DNA of 64,000 nt. Origin: Gracilaria domingensis. Its lineage: Eukaryota; Rhodophyta; Florideophyceae; Gracilariales; Gracilariaceae. Of the stretch, positions 29,605-38,130 are shown piece after piece (within the stretch, counting starts at the first letter, position 1; every line of letters starts with the position of its first letter). The stretch lies in NCBI GenBank assembly GCA_022539475.1, contig VCMS01000005.1:310001-374000 (forward strand), in the 5' to 3' direction. A program made the translations under genes and the position numbers. The notes under the pieces were generated by a model, which saw only the letters and a list, made by a program, of their open reading frames with translations, was not told the DNA's origin and did no database searches.

Positions 29605-30476
29605 ATGGGATACGAAAGAGAACCGTCTCCACGTCAGAAAGCGCTAGCTCTAAACAAGAGGAAAACCGCTATCGAAACCGAAATGGAAGCTATTCTAACC
29701 TATCTTACGGTATGTTTACAACTTATCCTAGAAAACTTGAGCTTCCTTCTGAAGAATACTTATCCCTCTGTTGCTCGGATTACATGCTTTGATCTTCTTG
29801 ATATGCTGCGAAGGCACCAGGGATGCCTGGGGTTACCGGAAACCTAGTTGACGCTGAAGGGTTTCCCCGAGCAGATATTGATGTCCACAGAGTTCGTTCG
29901 CAGCGCCAAAGATTGGCGATACTCAGAACAGATCATAAGAGTATATCTGCAGAGCTAGAAAAGCAGCTGCACATTGCTCTCGCTCCCCGCGGAGACGGTT
30001 CGTCATCATCCACTCAAGAACCCCATGAGGGATCACAACCGGAGTTTACCCAACCTCATGACGCAGCGTCTCAGCCTGTACCACCGGAGCATGTGCCTCG
30101 AAGACTACCGTTTGCTAAAGTAGATGTTGTGTTCCCGAACTCCCCAGCTGAGGAAGCTGGGGTCCTGTTGGAAGACAGAATCGTTTCTTTTGGAACAATA
30201 TCTCTTCGGTCGTTTGCCACACCAGCGCTTGCTATGGAGAACTTGCCTGGGTTATTGAGGGAACACGAAAACCAGGCAGTGGAAGTCATCGTGGAACGGG
30301 GAACTGCGGAAGCACCGGAACTTGTAACGATCGCTTTAACTCCAAGGCAATGGAGTGGACGAGGCTTATTAGGATGTCATGTGATTCGCGTACAAGCAGC
30401 TGAAGAAGATGAAAGGTATCGACCAGATGTCGCCACAGCTACGCAGGCACGCACCTTTCCTACCTCAAACGCGTGA
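29605..30476 (+). CDS. PSMD9: 26S proteasome assembly chaperone PSMD9/p27 (Nas2), two exons
   Basis: Chaperone that guides base assembly of the 26S proteasome. Exon 1 is 29605-29709. The intron 29710-29813 (104 nt) starts GTATGT and ends GCGAAG. Exon 2 is 29814-30476. This junction gives TYLT-APGMPGVTGNLVDAEGFPRAD, matching the PSMD9 segment GMxxxLVDxEGYPRxD, and yields 255 residues. The next AG (29819-29820) would put a stop in frame. The N-terminal helix ALALNKRKTAIETEMEAIL and IDVHRVRSQRQRLAILRTDHK form the coiled-coil part. The PDZ domain (about 125-215) holds FAKVDVVFPNSPAEEAGVLLEDRIVSFG, and the end GRGLLGCHVIRVQ is the family C-terminus. Ser/Thr/Gln-rich material of about 40 residues lies between coil and PDZ. 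CDC48 upstream and PSMD9 are both proteolysis genes in tandem but far apart. Confidence 0.93.
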
Positions 30477-31192
30477 AGCAAAGTAGAATCCGGTTTCCTC
30501 ATCACATATTACGCGAGCCCTCGAATACTGAGTACTCATACAGACCCTAGCCTTCATTGTGCAGTTTCTTGTGACGCACGAGTATCATCTGTATCGGTTA
30601 TCACGTAAACTTCGAAACTTTATTTCCCCCCACCCCCCGTGATGTTTCCCAGACAGGGTATGTGCTATTGCATGGTAGTTGTAGAAACCTCAGTACATGT
30701 ATCTATTGTATATATAATCTGTTGTAGCCTTCCTCTCATTTTCAGAAGCTGCAATTACGTGTACGTGAAAAGAAACACGGAAGCCCAAACAGTCGTTCTG
30801 ATCTTGAGAAGCATTTGCAAATGCGACAAAAGAATCACATGGAGGCTCCAAGTCACTTGCAGGAGCCCGGTGACCATGGTATCCTTGTATGGTATAGTAA
30901 TCCCCATACAGATGGTACTTCTCAAAAGAAATCAAACAGTTTGCACTTGACGCTGTCTTATTATCAGAGTAAATCATTTCGAAGGCGTTAATGAAAAACA
31001 TGTGTAGTGCTTAAAGAGTTCCCCATGTGAAAATTATTTCGCATCACCTCTCCCAATGAGTTCCTGTGAAGACATTTAAGACGCCTGGCGTTTCCCTGTC
31101 TCCTGCCTACCATCGAACGTCCATCAAAAAAAGGTCGTATTCTACATTTTGACATAGAGCTACTTCAAAAACCGACTCCATACCAATATCAC
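30477..31192. other. Intergenic, nothing recognised
   Basis: Contains a poly-C tract (about 30627-30640). No coding frame of recognisable type. Confidence 0.5.
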
Positions 31193-31651
31193 ATGATGAA
31201 AATCAGTTTTGTGCTTCTACTCACTGTCTTCGCGTCCTACGTTGGGATGTTCACGTCTGCTCCTATTACGGGTCCCGTGGAGCGTGTAACAAAAGAGTCG
31301 TCCAAGAAATCTTTCCCAGTCATTACGAAAGCGGGCAAATCTGTTCAAGCTGTGGTTCCCTCTAGTCTTCTAAAGTCCGTTCGGTTTGCGAAATGGCCAA
31401 ATCAGCGCCTTGAAACTATTTGCGAGCCTGTGATCAAATGTATGTGTCAAGTGGTTAGGAAGGAAGATAAAACGCCAGAGATGAGAAAAGCTTGCCCGAA
31501 AGATGAAGAAATTGCTGATGACGCTTGCGATAAGACGGATGAGTGTAGGTGTTTTTATAAGTGGTGGGTGAACGAAGACAATGACAAATGTTACAACTTG
31601 GCTAAAGATTGTATCCCGTACATGTTTACATCATACGAATGGAAGCCATAA
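31193..31651 (+). CDS. Small secreted cysteine-rich protein, unrecognised
   Basis: A 152-residue protein. MMKISFVLLLTVFASYVG then MFTSA is a clear signal peptide, with likely cleavage before PITGP. A basic, Ser/Lys-rich segment (about 25-75) resembles a propeptide. The C-terminal 75 residues hold nine cysteines (CEPVIKCMC, KACP, DACDKTDECRC, KCY, DC) mixed with aromatic residues YKWW, suggesting a disulfide-bonded domain. The odd cysteine number leaves one free or for dimerisation. The spacing matches no family I can name. Two consecutive ATGs open the frame, and the second works equally well. A wall or defence role is a guess only. Confidence 0.6.
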   Translation: MMKISFVLLLTVFASYVGMFTSAPITGPVERVTKESSKKSFPVITKAGKSVQAVVPSSLLKSVRFAKWPNQRLETICEPVIKCMCQVVRKEDKTPEMRKACPKDEEIADDACDKTDECRCFYKWWVNEDNDKCYNLAKDCIPYMFTSYEWKP

Positions 31652-33007
31652 ACTCAGCAAAGGCATGAAAAGAAACGGATGTAAACCACCAGTGGCAGCA
31701 TATTACGCAACAATGACCGCGGTTGAGACTACCGGGTTGTCTCTGGCTTTTGGAGAACAAGGTGGGAAGTGCTATGCCTAGAACTGAAGCAAGTACAATA
31801 CCCTTGTACGCGATTAAGGAGGATTGTCGTTAAGTAGAAATCATAAAGAAGAAGAAGGACAACGCCGAACGATTGTGCGCCGTTTCTGTAAACTGACCTG
31901 TAGTGGCGGCAACCATAGTATCAATGCATTAAAGGTCACCTTATCGATATCAAGACATCCAAGAGGTAGGTATATATCTAAGTCTGTAAGTTGTCTTCTG
32001 GTCTCTTTTAAAGCTGTGCGAGGAACAATTGGGCACCCACATACCTCACACGAAACGAGAAAATAAGCGAACCGTGTCTTCAATAGAGAAGAAGAAGCAC
32101 ATGCACCTCGACTTCACGAGTTGTGCCTGAGTCTGATCCACTCAATGGATAATGCGAAATGAGAACGCATACGGATTTCTAAAGGAGGCCAAAAACGGGC
32201 GAATAGAATACAAACCAATATATCCAGAAAGAAAAAGTCTAGAGTACACAATGAAGGAAGGAAGAAGGAATGTTCAGGACTCGTTGCAGGGACAAGCATC
32301 GGTACTTGAAGGACATTGGACAAGCTGACAGGCCGCCGCCCTTGCAGATCTATCTCTACATCTGAGGTAGTCAGTAGTGAAAAGGCCCTCGTCTAGTTGC
32401 CAGTACCCATAGGCCAAATGGACTTGTCGATGAAGACGATTCTAGTTAGAATTGTAACCCTACTACCGCAGTTTAAGCTTCCCTGGAAAAACCGCCTTTT
32501 GGAAAGCGGTTCGCTACTAGGTTTTGTTTAGCGAAACTAACCCTTTTCTATTCATATTATGTTTTCATTCCGTGGAACTACGAGGGTCGGCAGGCGGTGC
32601 GGTACCCGGCTGGTTCTTTAACCTGATCTTAAGGAGGGTTGGGCGAAGCGCGTCGACGACGGGTCGCCAATACGTCTTCTTATGTCACCAACATCGTTCT
32701 CATTAAAGTTATGTGAAGAGAAAATAGTAGAAGAAAGCGATAAATATCGCTAGCGGAACGCCTCTGCCGTTAATGACACAGAGACCTGTCCATGTAGTCA
32801 AGTCGGATGTCTCCACTTGTTCAACTTTTCTTCTACCAAGAATAAAGCGACTTGGAAGGGGACTCAAGACCCGACACCATACGCGATTTATGTGAAGAGG
32901 TCTGGAAGCACTTCTGGTAGGGCATCTACACGTACATGCCTCACGCAAAATTTAGGAACCAAGTTCGTTTTCATTCAATGCGGTAAATAATTAGAGGACG
33001 GGAATGC
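31652..33007. other. Intergenic, nothing recognised
   Basis: GAA tracts occur near 31846-31857 and 32086-32097, flanking about 230 bases in which a minus-strand frame (31841-32083) resembles nothing known. No gene recognised. Confidence 0.45.
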
Positions 33008-34501
33008 TTATTGCTTCAGATGATGGTTCTCTCCATGAGCTTCCTTACTGCGATCCAATTCTGACTCGGGGCTGTTGCCATTTGTTCTTAGAGACTTACC
33101 ATTCTCTTTCTCTTTTTGCCTTTTGCTAGCTGCCTCCCAATACAGTTGCTCTTCTTCTCCTTCGAGCACCATGGCCCTGACTTTCGATCCAAATAAGGGT
33201 TGCTCGTTCAAAGATTCTGATACTGATTCAGCGTCGGCCGCTGATTTGAACCTTATATAAACTGATTGATCTTCCTGAGATAATGAAAGATATATTACAG
33301 GTGCCAACTTTGAGACTTCTCTCATTAACTTTTTCCAGGAAAGAGATTGGTCTAATCCCTCCACCTTCAATATAACGCCTTTGGGACGGGAACCAGGGCT
33401 TTGCTTCGCATCCGTCTTGAAGGACTTCCTTCTCTGCTGCAGTGCGTACGACAAATTCCAATACTCTTGGATGTCGGTTTCACTCTCCAAAAGACGGACA
33501 CTAGCAAGTTTGCCTTCGACCTCAATTCCGCTGTCGCACAAAGCGTCGATAACAAATCGCGACTCATCTTCATCAGACAATGTTACATAGCACTTCTCGT
33601 CACCAATCTCGTAGAGTAAGTATCGAATTTGAATGCTTGAGACACGTGCAACAGCTTGGCTAACAGCTTCACGTAAGTGCTTCCATGTAATATGCGGTGG
33701 AAGTTCAGAAACATGTAATATATGCAGGGGAGTGGACGGAGTTCGAACGAGTGTTCGCACCGGTGTATCTGTATCACCAATGACTGCATAGCGAGGTAAG
33801 GAGCCATCAGGACTTTTCCTTGTTCGAAGAGTCAACTCACGCGACGCGTGATTGGCGAGAGCAGCGAAGTTGCTAAGAACATGTTCTGCAGTTTCGGCAT
33901 CAGCAAAACAGACCAAAGCCTTCTCTGCAACACCTTCTGAACGAAACACCTTGACGTAGGATGGAACCGCAAGACGTTCGAAAACGGCAGCAACGGTGTC
34001 GATAGTGCTATCACTGGGGATATTAACAAGCATAAAGCTACGGCCTGCCTCGTCATCGTCCCACTGCCAAACATCTGGGAGATCAGGATTGCGGCGGATA
34101 CGGGTCTGAGCCTCCAGGTCTCCAAAAGAACTGTTCGGGGATGAAACTTCAAGTTGTGAGGATCGTTCAGCCGCATCGATAATGTCACGGATTGTAGCAT
34201 GGATTTGTTTGATGCGATTGAAGTGCATGAAAACGGACGGGTCGAGCCAGCCTTCCTGGTCCATTTGGCGACGCAAGTACCAGTCACGCCGCAGATTAAC
34301 TGCCGAGAACCAAAACTCAAGCTGCGTCTGCACAGAAGCTAGGCGATCCTCTGAAGCCGCAGACGAAGTTGGAATGGTACGAGCCGGAGCTTGAGGACGA
34401 GCGCAAGCATAGGGGTGAGCGCTAGAGCGAACGCGGTTCGCTGTGGCAAATCCCTGCGTTTGACCTAGAAAGGTCGCGGGGAAGAGCGCGAATGCAGGCA
34501 T
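33008..34501 (-). CDS. La-related RNA-binding protein with La motif, RRM and two xRRM-like domains
   Basis: A 497-residue protein of the La superfamily. The La motif is at about 52-135: TQLEFWFSAVNLRRDWYLRRQM then GWLDPSVFMHFNRIKQI, matching the family QVEYYFSxxNLxxDxFLRxxM pattern. RRM1 covers about 155-235 (SFMLVNIPS, KALVCFADAETAEHVL). Two further modules, about 262-360 and 378-465, each end in an acidic EYWN or QLYWE segment after a V-x-L strand, the signature of xRRM C-terminal extensions (LEGEEEQLYWEAASKRQKEK). The first 50 residues are Ala/Arg/Ser/Pro-rich without acids, like an organelle transit peptide. Genuine La has one xRRM, so two would be unusual. It likely binds 3'-UUU ends of small RNAs; organelle location is a hypothesis. 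Start: ATG at 34499-34501. Confidence 0.75.
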   Translation of the reverse strand: MPAFALFPATFLGQTQGFATANRVRSSAHPYACARPQAPARTIPTSSAASEDRLASVQTQLEFWFSAVNLRRDWYLRRQMDQEGWLDPSVFMHFNRIKQIHATIRDIIDAAERSSQLEVSSPNSSFGDLEAQTRIRRNPDLPDVWQWDDDEAGRSFMLVNIPSDSTIDTVAAVFERLAVPSYVKVFRSEGVAEKALVCFADAETAEHVLSNFAALANHASRELTLRTRKSPDGSLPRYAVIGDTDTPVRTLVRTPSTPLHILHVSELPPHITWKHLREAVSQAVARVSSIQIRYLLYEIGDEKCYVTLSDEDESRFVIDALCDSGIEVEGKLASVRLLESETDIQEYWNLSYALQQRRKSFKTDAKQSPGSRPKGVILKVEGLDQSLSWKKLMREVSKLAPVIYLSLSQEDQSVYIRFKSAADAESVSESLNEQPLFGSKVRAMVLEGEEEQLYWEAASKRQKEKENGKSLRTNGNSPESELDRSKEAHGENHHLKQ

Positions 34502-35259
34502 GGCGGGTGAAGAAGACGTTCAGATGCGCAGAAGTTGAGACTCCGACGCTACGGGCAGACGCTGTGGGACGAAGTCTGCGTTTGGAAACTGGGCGGAGAT
34601 GACCAAGTAATCTCACAGTCGAAAGTTGAGATCTACGTTTTGATCATCTATCGACGGGTGCCCTCTCTGAAAATATGCTAAATTTGGAAAACTTTTGTTT
34701 TGAGAAATATGAATACTTTCATCTCCGTCGTATACAGATCTCCTTCAAAACTTTTCTCCTTTCACGAATACAAGGGAACCGGTGATATTCAGTATTGTGA
34801 TATTGGTTTCTGCTTTTATCAATGCCCCTTACAGATACGAACAGACTCGGAAGAACTGCGTACTGCCGAGGTCCTTCAGTTAAACTGTCAACATTTAGCA
34901 TCCTACATTTGCGCAGCACAGTTTCGAGAAAAACAGACGGCTCCCTTGTACAGGTATCTAAATGATTCACAAGCAGCATTTGCTGTACTCGCTAGCGTTC
35001 AGCCTCCCCGGAGCCGAACGAATGAAAAATGTGTTGCCACCTTAGACGCAAAGATTAATTAAGAGTCGAGAGTGGTCTGGAAGAGCTTGAACTGTACATT
35101 CTGTATGTTGCCGCTGGGAGCAGGCCCGAATCGATGACTGGCTGACTACCGCCATTTTTGACATGACTATGACTCCGTGACTTCTAAGATCTGAACTATA
35201 GTCATAAAAGTGGTCAAACTGTCTAGAACTCCCGTTAGAGTCCACCCAACGGCTTTTCA

Positions 35260-35273
35260 GCGACCTAGGTCGC
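35260..35273. promoter_or_regulatory. 14-bp palindrome GCGACCTAGGTCGC
   Basis: Perfect even palindrome in the region between the divergent La-like and citrate synthase genes. It has no central base, unlike the other elements. It is more than 700 bases from either ATG, so a promoter role is uncertain. Confidence 0.25.
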
Positions 35274-35932
35274 ATTGAAGGCCATCAAAGGCAGTCTCTA
35301 TTGTCTGGAACTTTGGAAATGACGGAGATTATAAGGTCTTTTGTTCATTCTGAGGTACAAACACCCTGTCAGCCTCAAAGCTCTTTGCTCGATCCAAAGG
35401 CATCAGCGTTTCGTAGGAGTGTTGTGAAGGTCGCAAACAAGATTTTAGAGCAGTGAGTTACATATACAAACTAAACAATTCATGTGCTTGGCCAATGTTT
35501 GCCTGATGACTACCACTGACTACCACAGGGGCGACTACAGCCAAATTCGCCTGACTTCTTGACTTTTGGCCCCTGACTACAAGTAGTCACCAATACGCCC
35601 CTGGCATTTGTACCTTTAATCGGTGTGCCTATAAAACGGGAGAGAGAAGAAGGGTCGAAATCCTAGTGAATGAACGTTCCTTTTGCTAGAGAATGAACGA
35701 ACGAACGAGTGGCTTTCCTTACGCATTTCATATGCCGGCTACAGTAATAGCGCCGCGTTGGTCGCTGATTCTGAGTGCAAAGTGAAGGGAAGTTAGTGCC
35801 TGTATCAGCCTCGAAGATTAGACCTCTGCCTCGCGAAGTCTGCACACTAGTAGTGCAGAGTAGTCAATGGAGATGACTTTCGCCATCGATTGGTTGCTTC
35901 TGGTGCAATCTGCATGTGCGTCATCGGGTCAG

Positions 35933-35981
35933 ATTTTGTGGGGTTTTGTGGGATTTTGCGACATTTTGTGAGATTTTCATG
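35933..35981 (+). repeat. Short 10-bp tandem repeat, ATTTTGTGGG-type
   Basis: Nearly five units in direct order: ATTTTGTGGG, GTTTTGTGGG, ATTTTGCGAC, ATTTTGTGAG and a partial ATTTTCATG. The period equals about one helical turn, so the T-runs fall on the same face of DNA. It lies about 320-370 bases before the citrate synthase ATG. Confidence 0.7.
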
Positions 35982-36300
35982 TTGTTGACAGTAAGCCAGT
36001 CACGTGCAGTGCTGGTCAGGATGCAATGACCTCGTCCTTGTCTTCAATTTCTTCTTCCTTGGACACCCATTTCAGGGGTTGCCATCAGCAGCTTCCACTC
36101 ACAGAAGAAGAGAACCCGATTCTCGAAAAAGTGTGGGTGCCGAATGCATTGGAAGTACCCTTGGTACTCTGTATCTGCGATAGGATCAAATCTGTACTCA
36201 ATCTCGTTTGGGTTCATGCCGGCAAAGCACATTTGCTCAGCTACTTCGCATCAAACTTCAAGAGTATCACTGCAAGGCCCTGAAACTTCACTGTCCCACA

Positions 36301-37671
36301 ATGCCCGAAAGTGCACACTACAGCACAAGACAAATTGTACAACATAATCATATATCAATCAATGGAAACACGCTTAAAACTCCTCCAGGGCCGTTACGGT
36401 CCTCTACATTATACGCAGCCGGTCTACCGAGATTGTATGATCCGGGCTTCGCTACGACTGCGGCTTTCGCTTCCTCAATTACCTACACTGATGGAATGAA
36501 TGGCATCTTACGTCATCGAGGTTATCCCATTGAACAGCTTGTGCGGAACGTTACCTTTGACGAACTATCATACTTGCTGATCTTTGGTGCTTTGCCAGAC
36601 GAACATCATCTTTCTATGTGGAAACGCGTACAGATCCAGAGAGTTTCCTTACCAGTTTCAATTCAAGCTGTCATTTCTGCCTTCTCACCCGGTGCCCATC
36701 CAATGTCTATACTCATGGCCGCTCTTTCTGCAATGTCAGGTTCTTATACCTCCCTTAACCCTACAATAGTTGGACAGAATGTGTATTCCAGACCCCAAAA
36801 ACGCCGAGAGGCTATCATCACATCAATAGCTTCGATGCCTGTCATAGTAGCCGCGATATACCGCCACACTGTCGGCCTTCCACCGTTCAACGCTTCTTCA
36901 GCAGGTCTTGTGCAATCCAAGAAATCGTTTGCCTCTCGATTTCTGCATATGCTGAATTGCGGTGATAGATCAGAATCACTGGCAAGAACACTCGAAATGC
37001 TGCTCATGCTCCATGCAGATCATGAACAGAACTGTTCAACTTCTGCTGTACGACATTTGTCTAGTTCTGGGGTCGATATTTTCTCATCATTGTGCGGAGG
37101 AGTGGCCGCCTTGTATGGACCTCTACATGGTGGTGCGTGTGAAAGCGTGTTGGGAATGCTAATGCGGATAGAGAAGGTTGAAAACATACCTGCCTTTCTA
37201 AACAGAGTTAAAGAGCGGCGGGAAAAGTTGATGGGATTTGGGCATCGCATTTACAAGAACTACGACCCGAGGTCTAAGATACTTCAACAGGAAGTGCATC
37301 GCATTTTTGAAATCGTCGGATCAGTTGATCCTCTCATTCATGTCGCGAAAGAACTCGAAAGGGCTGCCCTAGCAGATGACTTCTTCGTTTCTCGTAAGCT
37401 TTTCCCTAACGTGGATTTCTATTCTGGTATTATATACAAGGCGATGGGTTTCGAGCCACAGTTCTTTCCCGTATTGTTTGCACTGGGGCGGTCCGCGGGG
37501 TGGATAGCACATTGGAATGAATTCTTGGACGACCCTGACAGACGTATCGCGAGGCCTCATCAGCGGTATATTGGTATTGAAGGGCCTCTTGACGTTCCAG
37601 ATATAACACAGCGACGAGGTGGGCGTGTTTTCTTGGAAGAAGCACCCTCCTTTGCTGTTGCTCGCTTATAA
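36301..37671 (+). CDS. Citrate synthase with C-terminal PTS1 (peroxisomal type)
   Basis: Condenses acetyl-CoA and oxaloacetate. The 456-residue protein keeps the type I citrate synthase core: LYDPGFATTAAFASSITYTDG, GILRHRGYPIEQL, the active-site loop HADHEQNCST (His near residue 239), GPLHGGA (His near 274), and GFGHRIYKNYDPR with the catalytic Asp near 325. It ends in SFAVARL; the final ARL fits the peroxisomal targeting signal (S/A/C-K/R/H-L). With the plant-peroxisomal style of sequence, this supports a role in the glyoxylate cycle or in exporting acetyl units from beta-oxidation. The ATG at 36301 (CACAATG) is preferred; an upstream in-frame ATG at 36208 adds 31 residues unlike the family. 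HEQN-C instead of HEQN-A is a small variation. A PTS2 or mitochondrial presequence is not apparent. Confidence 0.93.
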   Translation: MPESAHYSTRQIVQHNHISINGNTLKTPPGPLRSSTLYAAGLPRLYDPGFATTAAFASSITYTDGMNGILRHRGYPIEQLVRNVTFDELSYLLIFGALPDEHHLSMWKRVQIQRVSLPVSIQAVISAFSPGAHPMSILMAALSAMSGSYTSLNPTIVGQNVYSRPQKRREAIITSIASMPVIVAAIYRHTVGLPPFNASSAGLVQSKKSFASRFLHMLNCGDRSESLARTLEMLLMLHADHEQNCSTSAVRHLSSSGVDIFSSLCGGVAALYGPLHGGACESVLGMLMRIEKVENIPAFLNRVKERREKLMGFGHRIYKNYDPRSKILQQEVHRIFEIVGSVDPLIHVAKELERAALADDFFVSRKLFPNVDFYSGIIYKAMGFEPQFFPVLFALGRSAGWIAHWNEFLDDPDRRIARPHQRYIGIEGPLDVPDITQRRGGRVFLEEAPSFAVARL

Positions 37672-38130
37672 TCCGCTAATGGTTGAGCCCTGTTGCTTAC
37701 CTTTGAGCCTAATGAACAACGAGATGCAATCACCGCTCCCTCATGAAGCCTGTCGCCGTTCTCCATGTCAGTTCTTTGAGACGAATCCCACATCGAAGCA
37801 AGTGACATGTTTTCTATTAATGGAAGCAGTTAATGTTTACTTAGGGTTTTCATAGCTTCCTTGAGACAGAGGTGTAGGGAAGGGCACTGCGAAATGCAAG
37901 GCAAAGTGGCGAAGACCCTGTGGGAAACATAGAAGCATTCTCGAAAGTTTGACTCGGTCTTCTTTCCGTGGAGACTGTCTGCAGAATTGCAAGGCTTCTT
38001 TCCACGCTTTCATGAGGAGTAATGCTAAACCCGTGATAGTTTTCTGCTCATCAAGGGGCTCGTCGAGGGATGCACAAATTCTGACTATGTCTTTCGACTG
38101 AGGTAAACGGCTGTTAGAAGTACGGTTTGC
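37672..38130 (-). other. In-frame open extension after the PIG-Z-like stop
   Basis: The PIG-Z-like frame ends at TAG (38131-38133), but the same frame stays open for 97 further codons to TAA at 37837-37839. The extension is protein-like (KDIVRICASLDEPLDEQKTI, a Leu-rich stretch, KAWKEALQFCRQ) and has its first Met at 38013. It may be chance, readthrough, or a separate small gene. Nothing else is seen between it and the convergent citrate synthase. Confidence 0.3.

Larger units (their letters stand above)
34502..36300. other. Upstream region between La-like gene and citrate synthase
   Basis: Divergent region. A frame at about 34833-35062 (+), entered through a good acceptor CCCCTTACAG, encodes LRTAEVLQLNCQHLASYICA and on to a TAA and could be the last exon of an unrecognised gene, but no first exon is found. 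There is a perfect 14-bp palindrome at 35260-35273, a cluster of TGACTAC words at about 35130-35600 and a 10-bp tandem repeat at 35933-35981. Confidence 0.4.
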
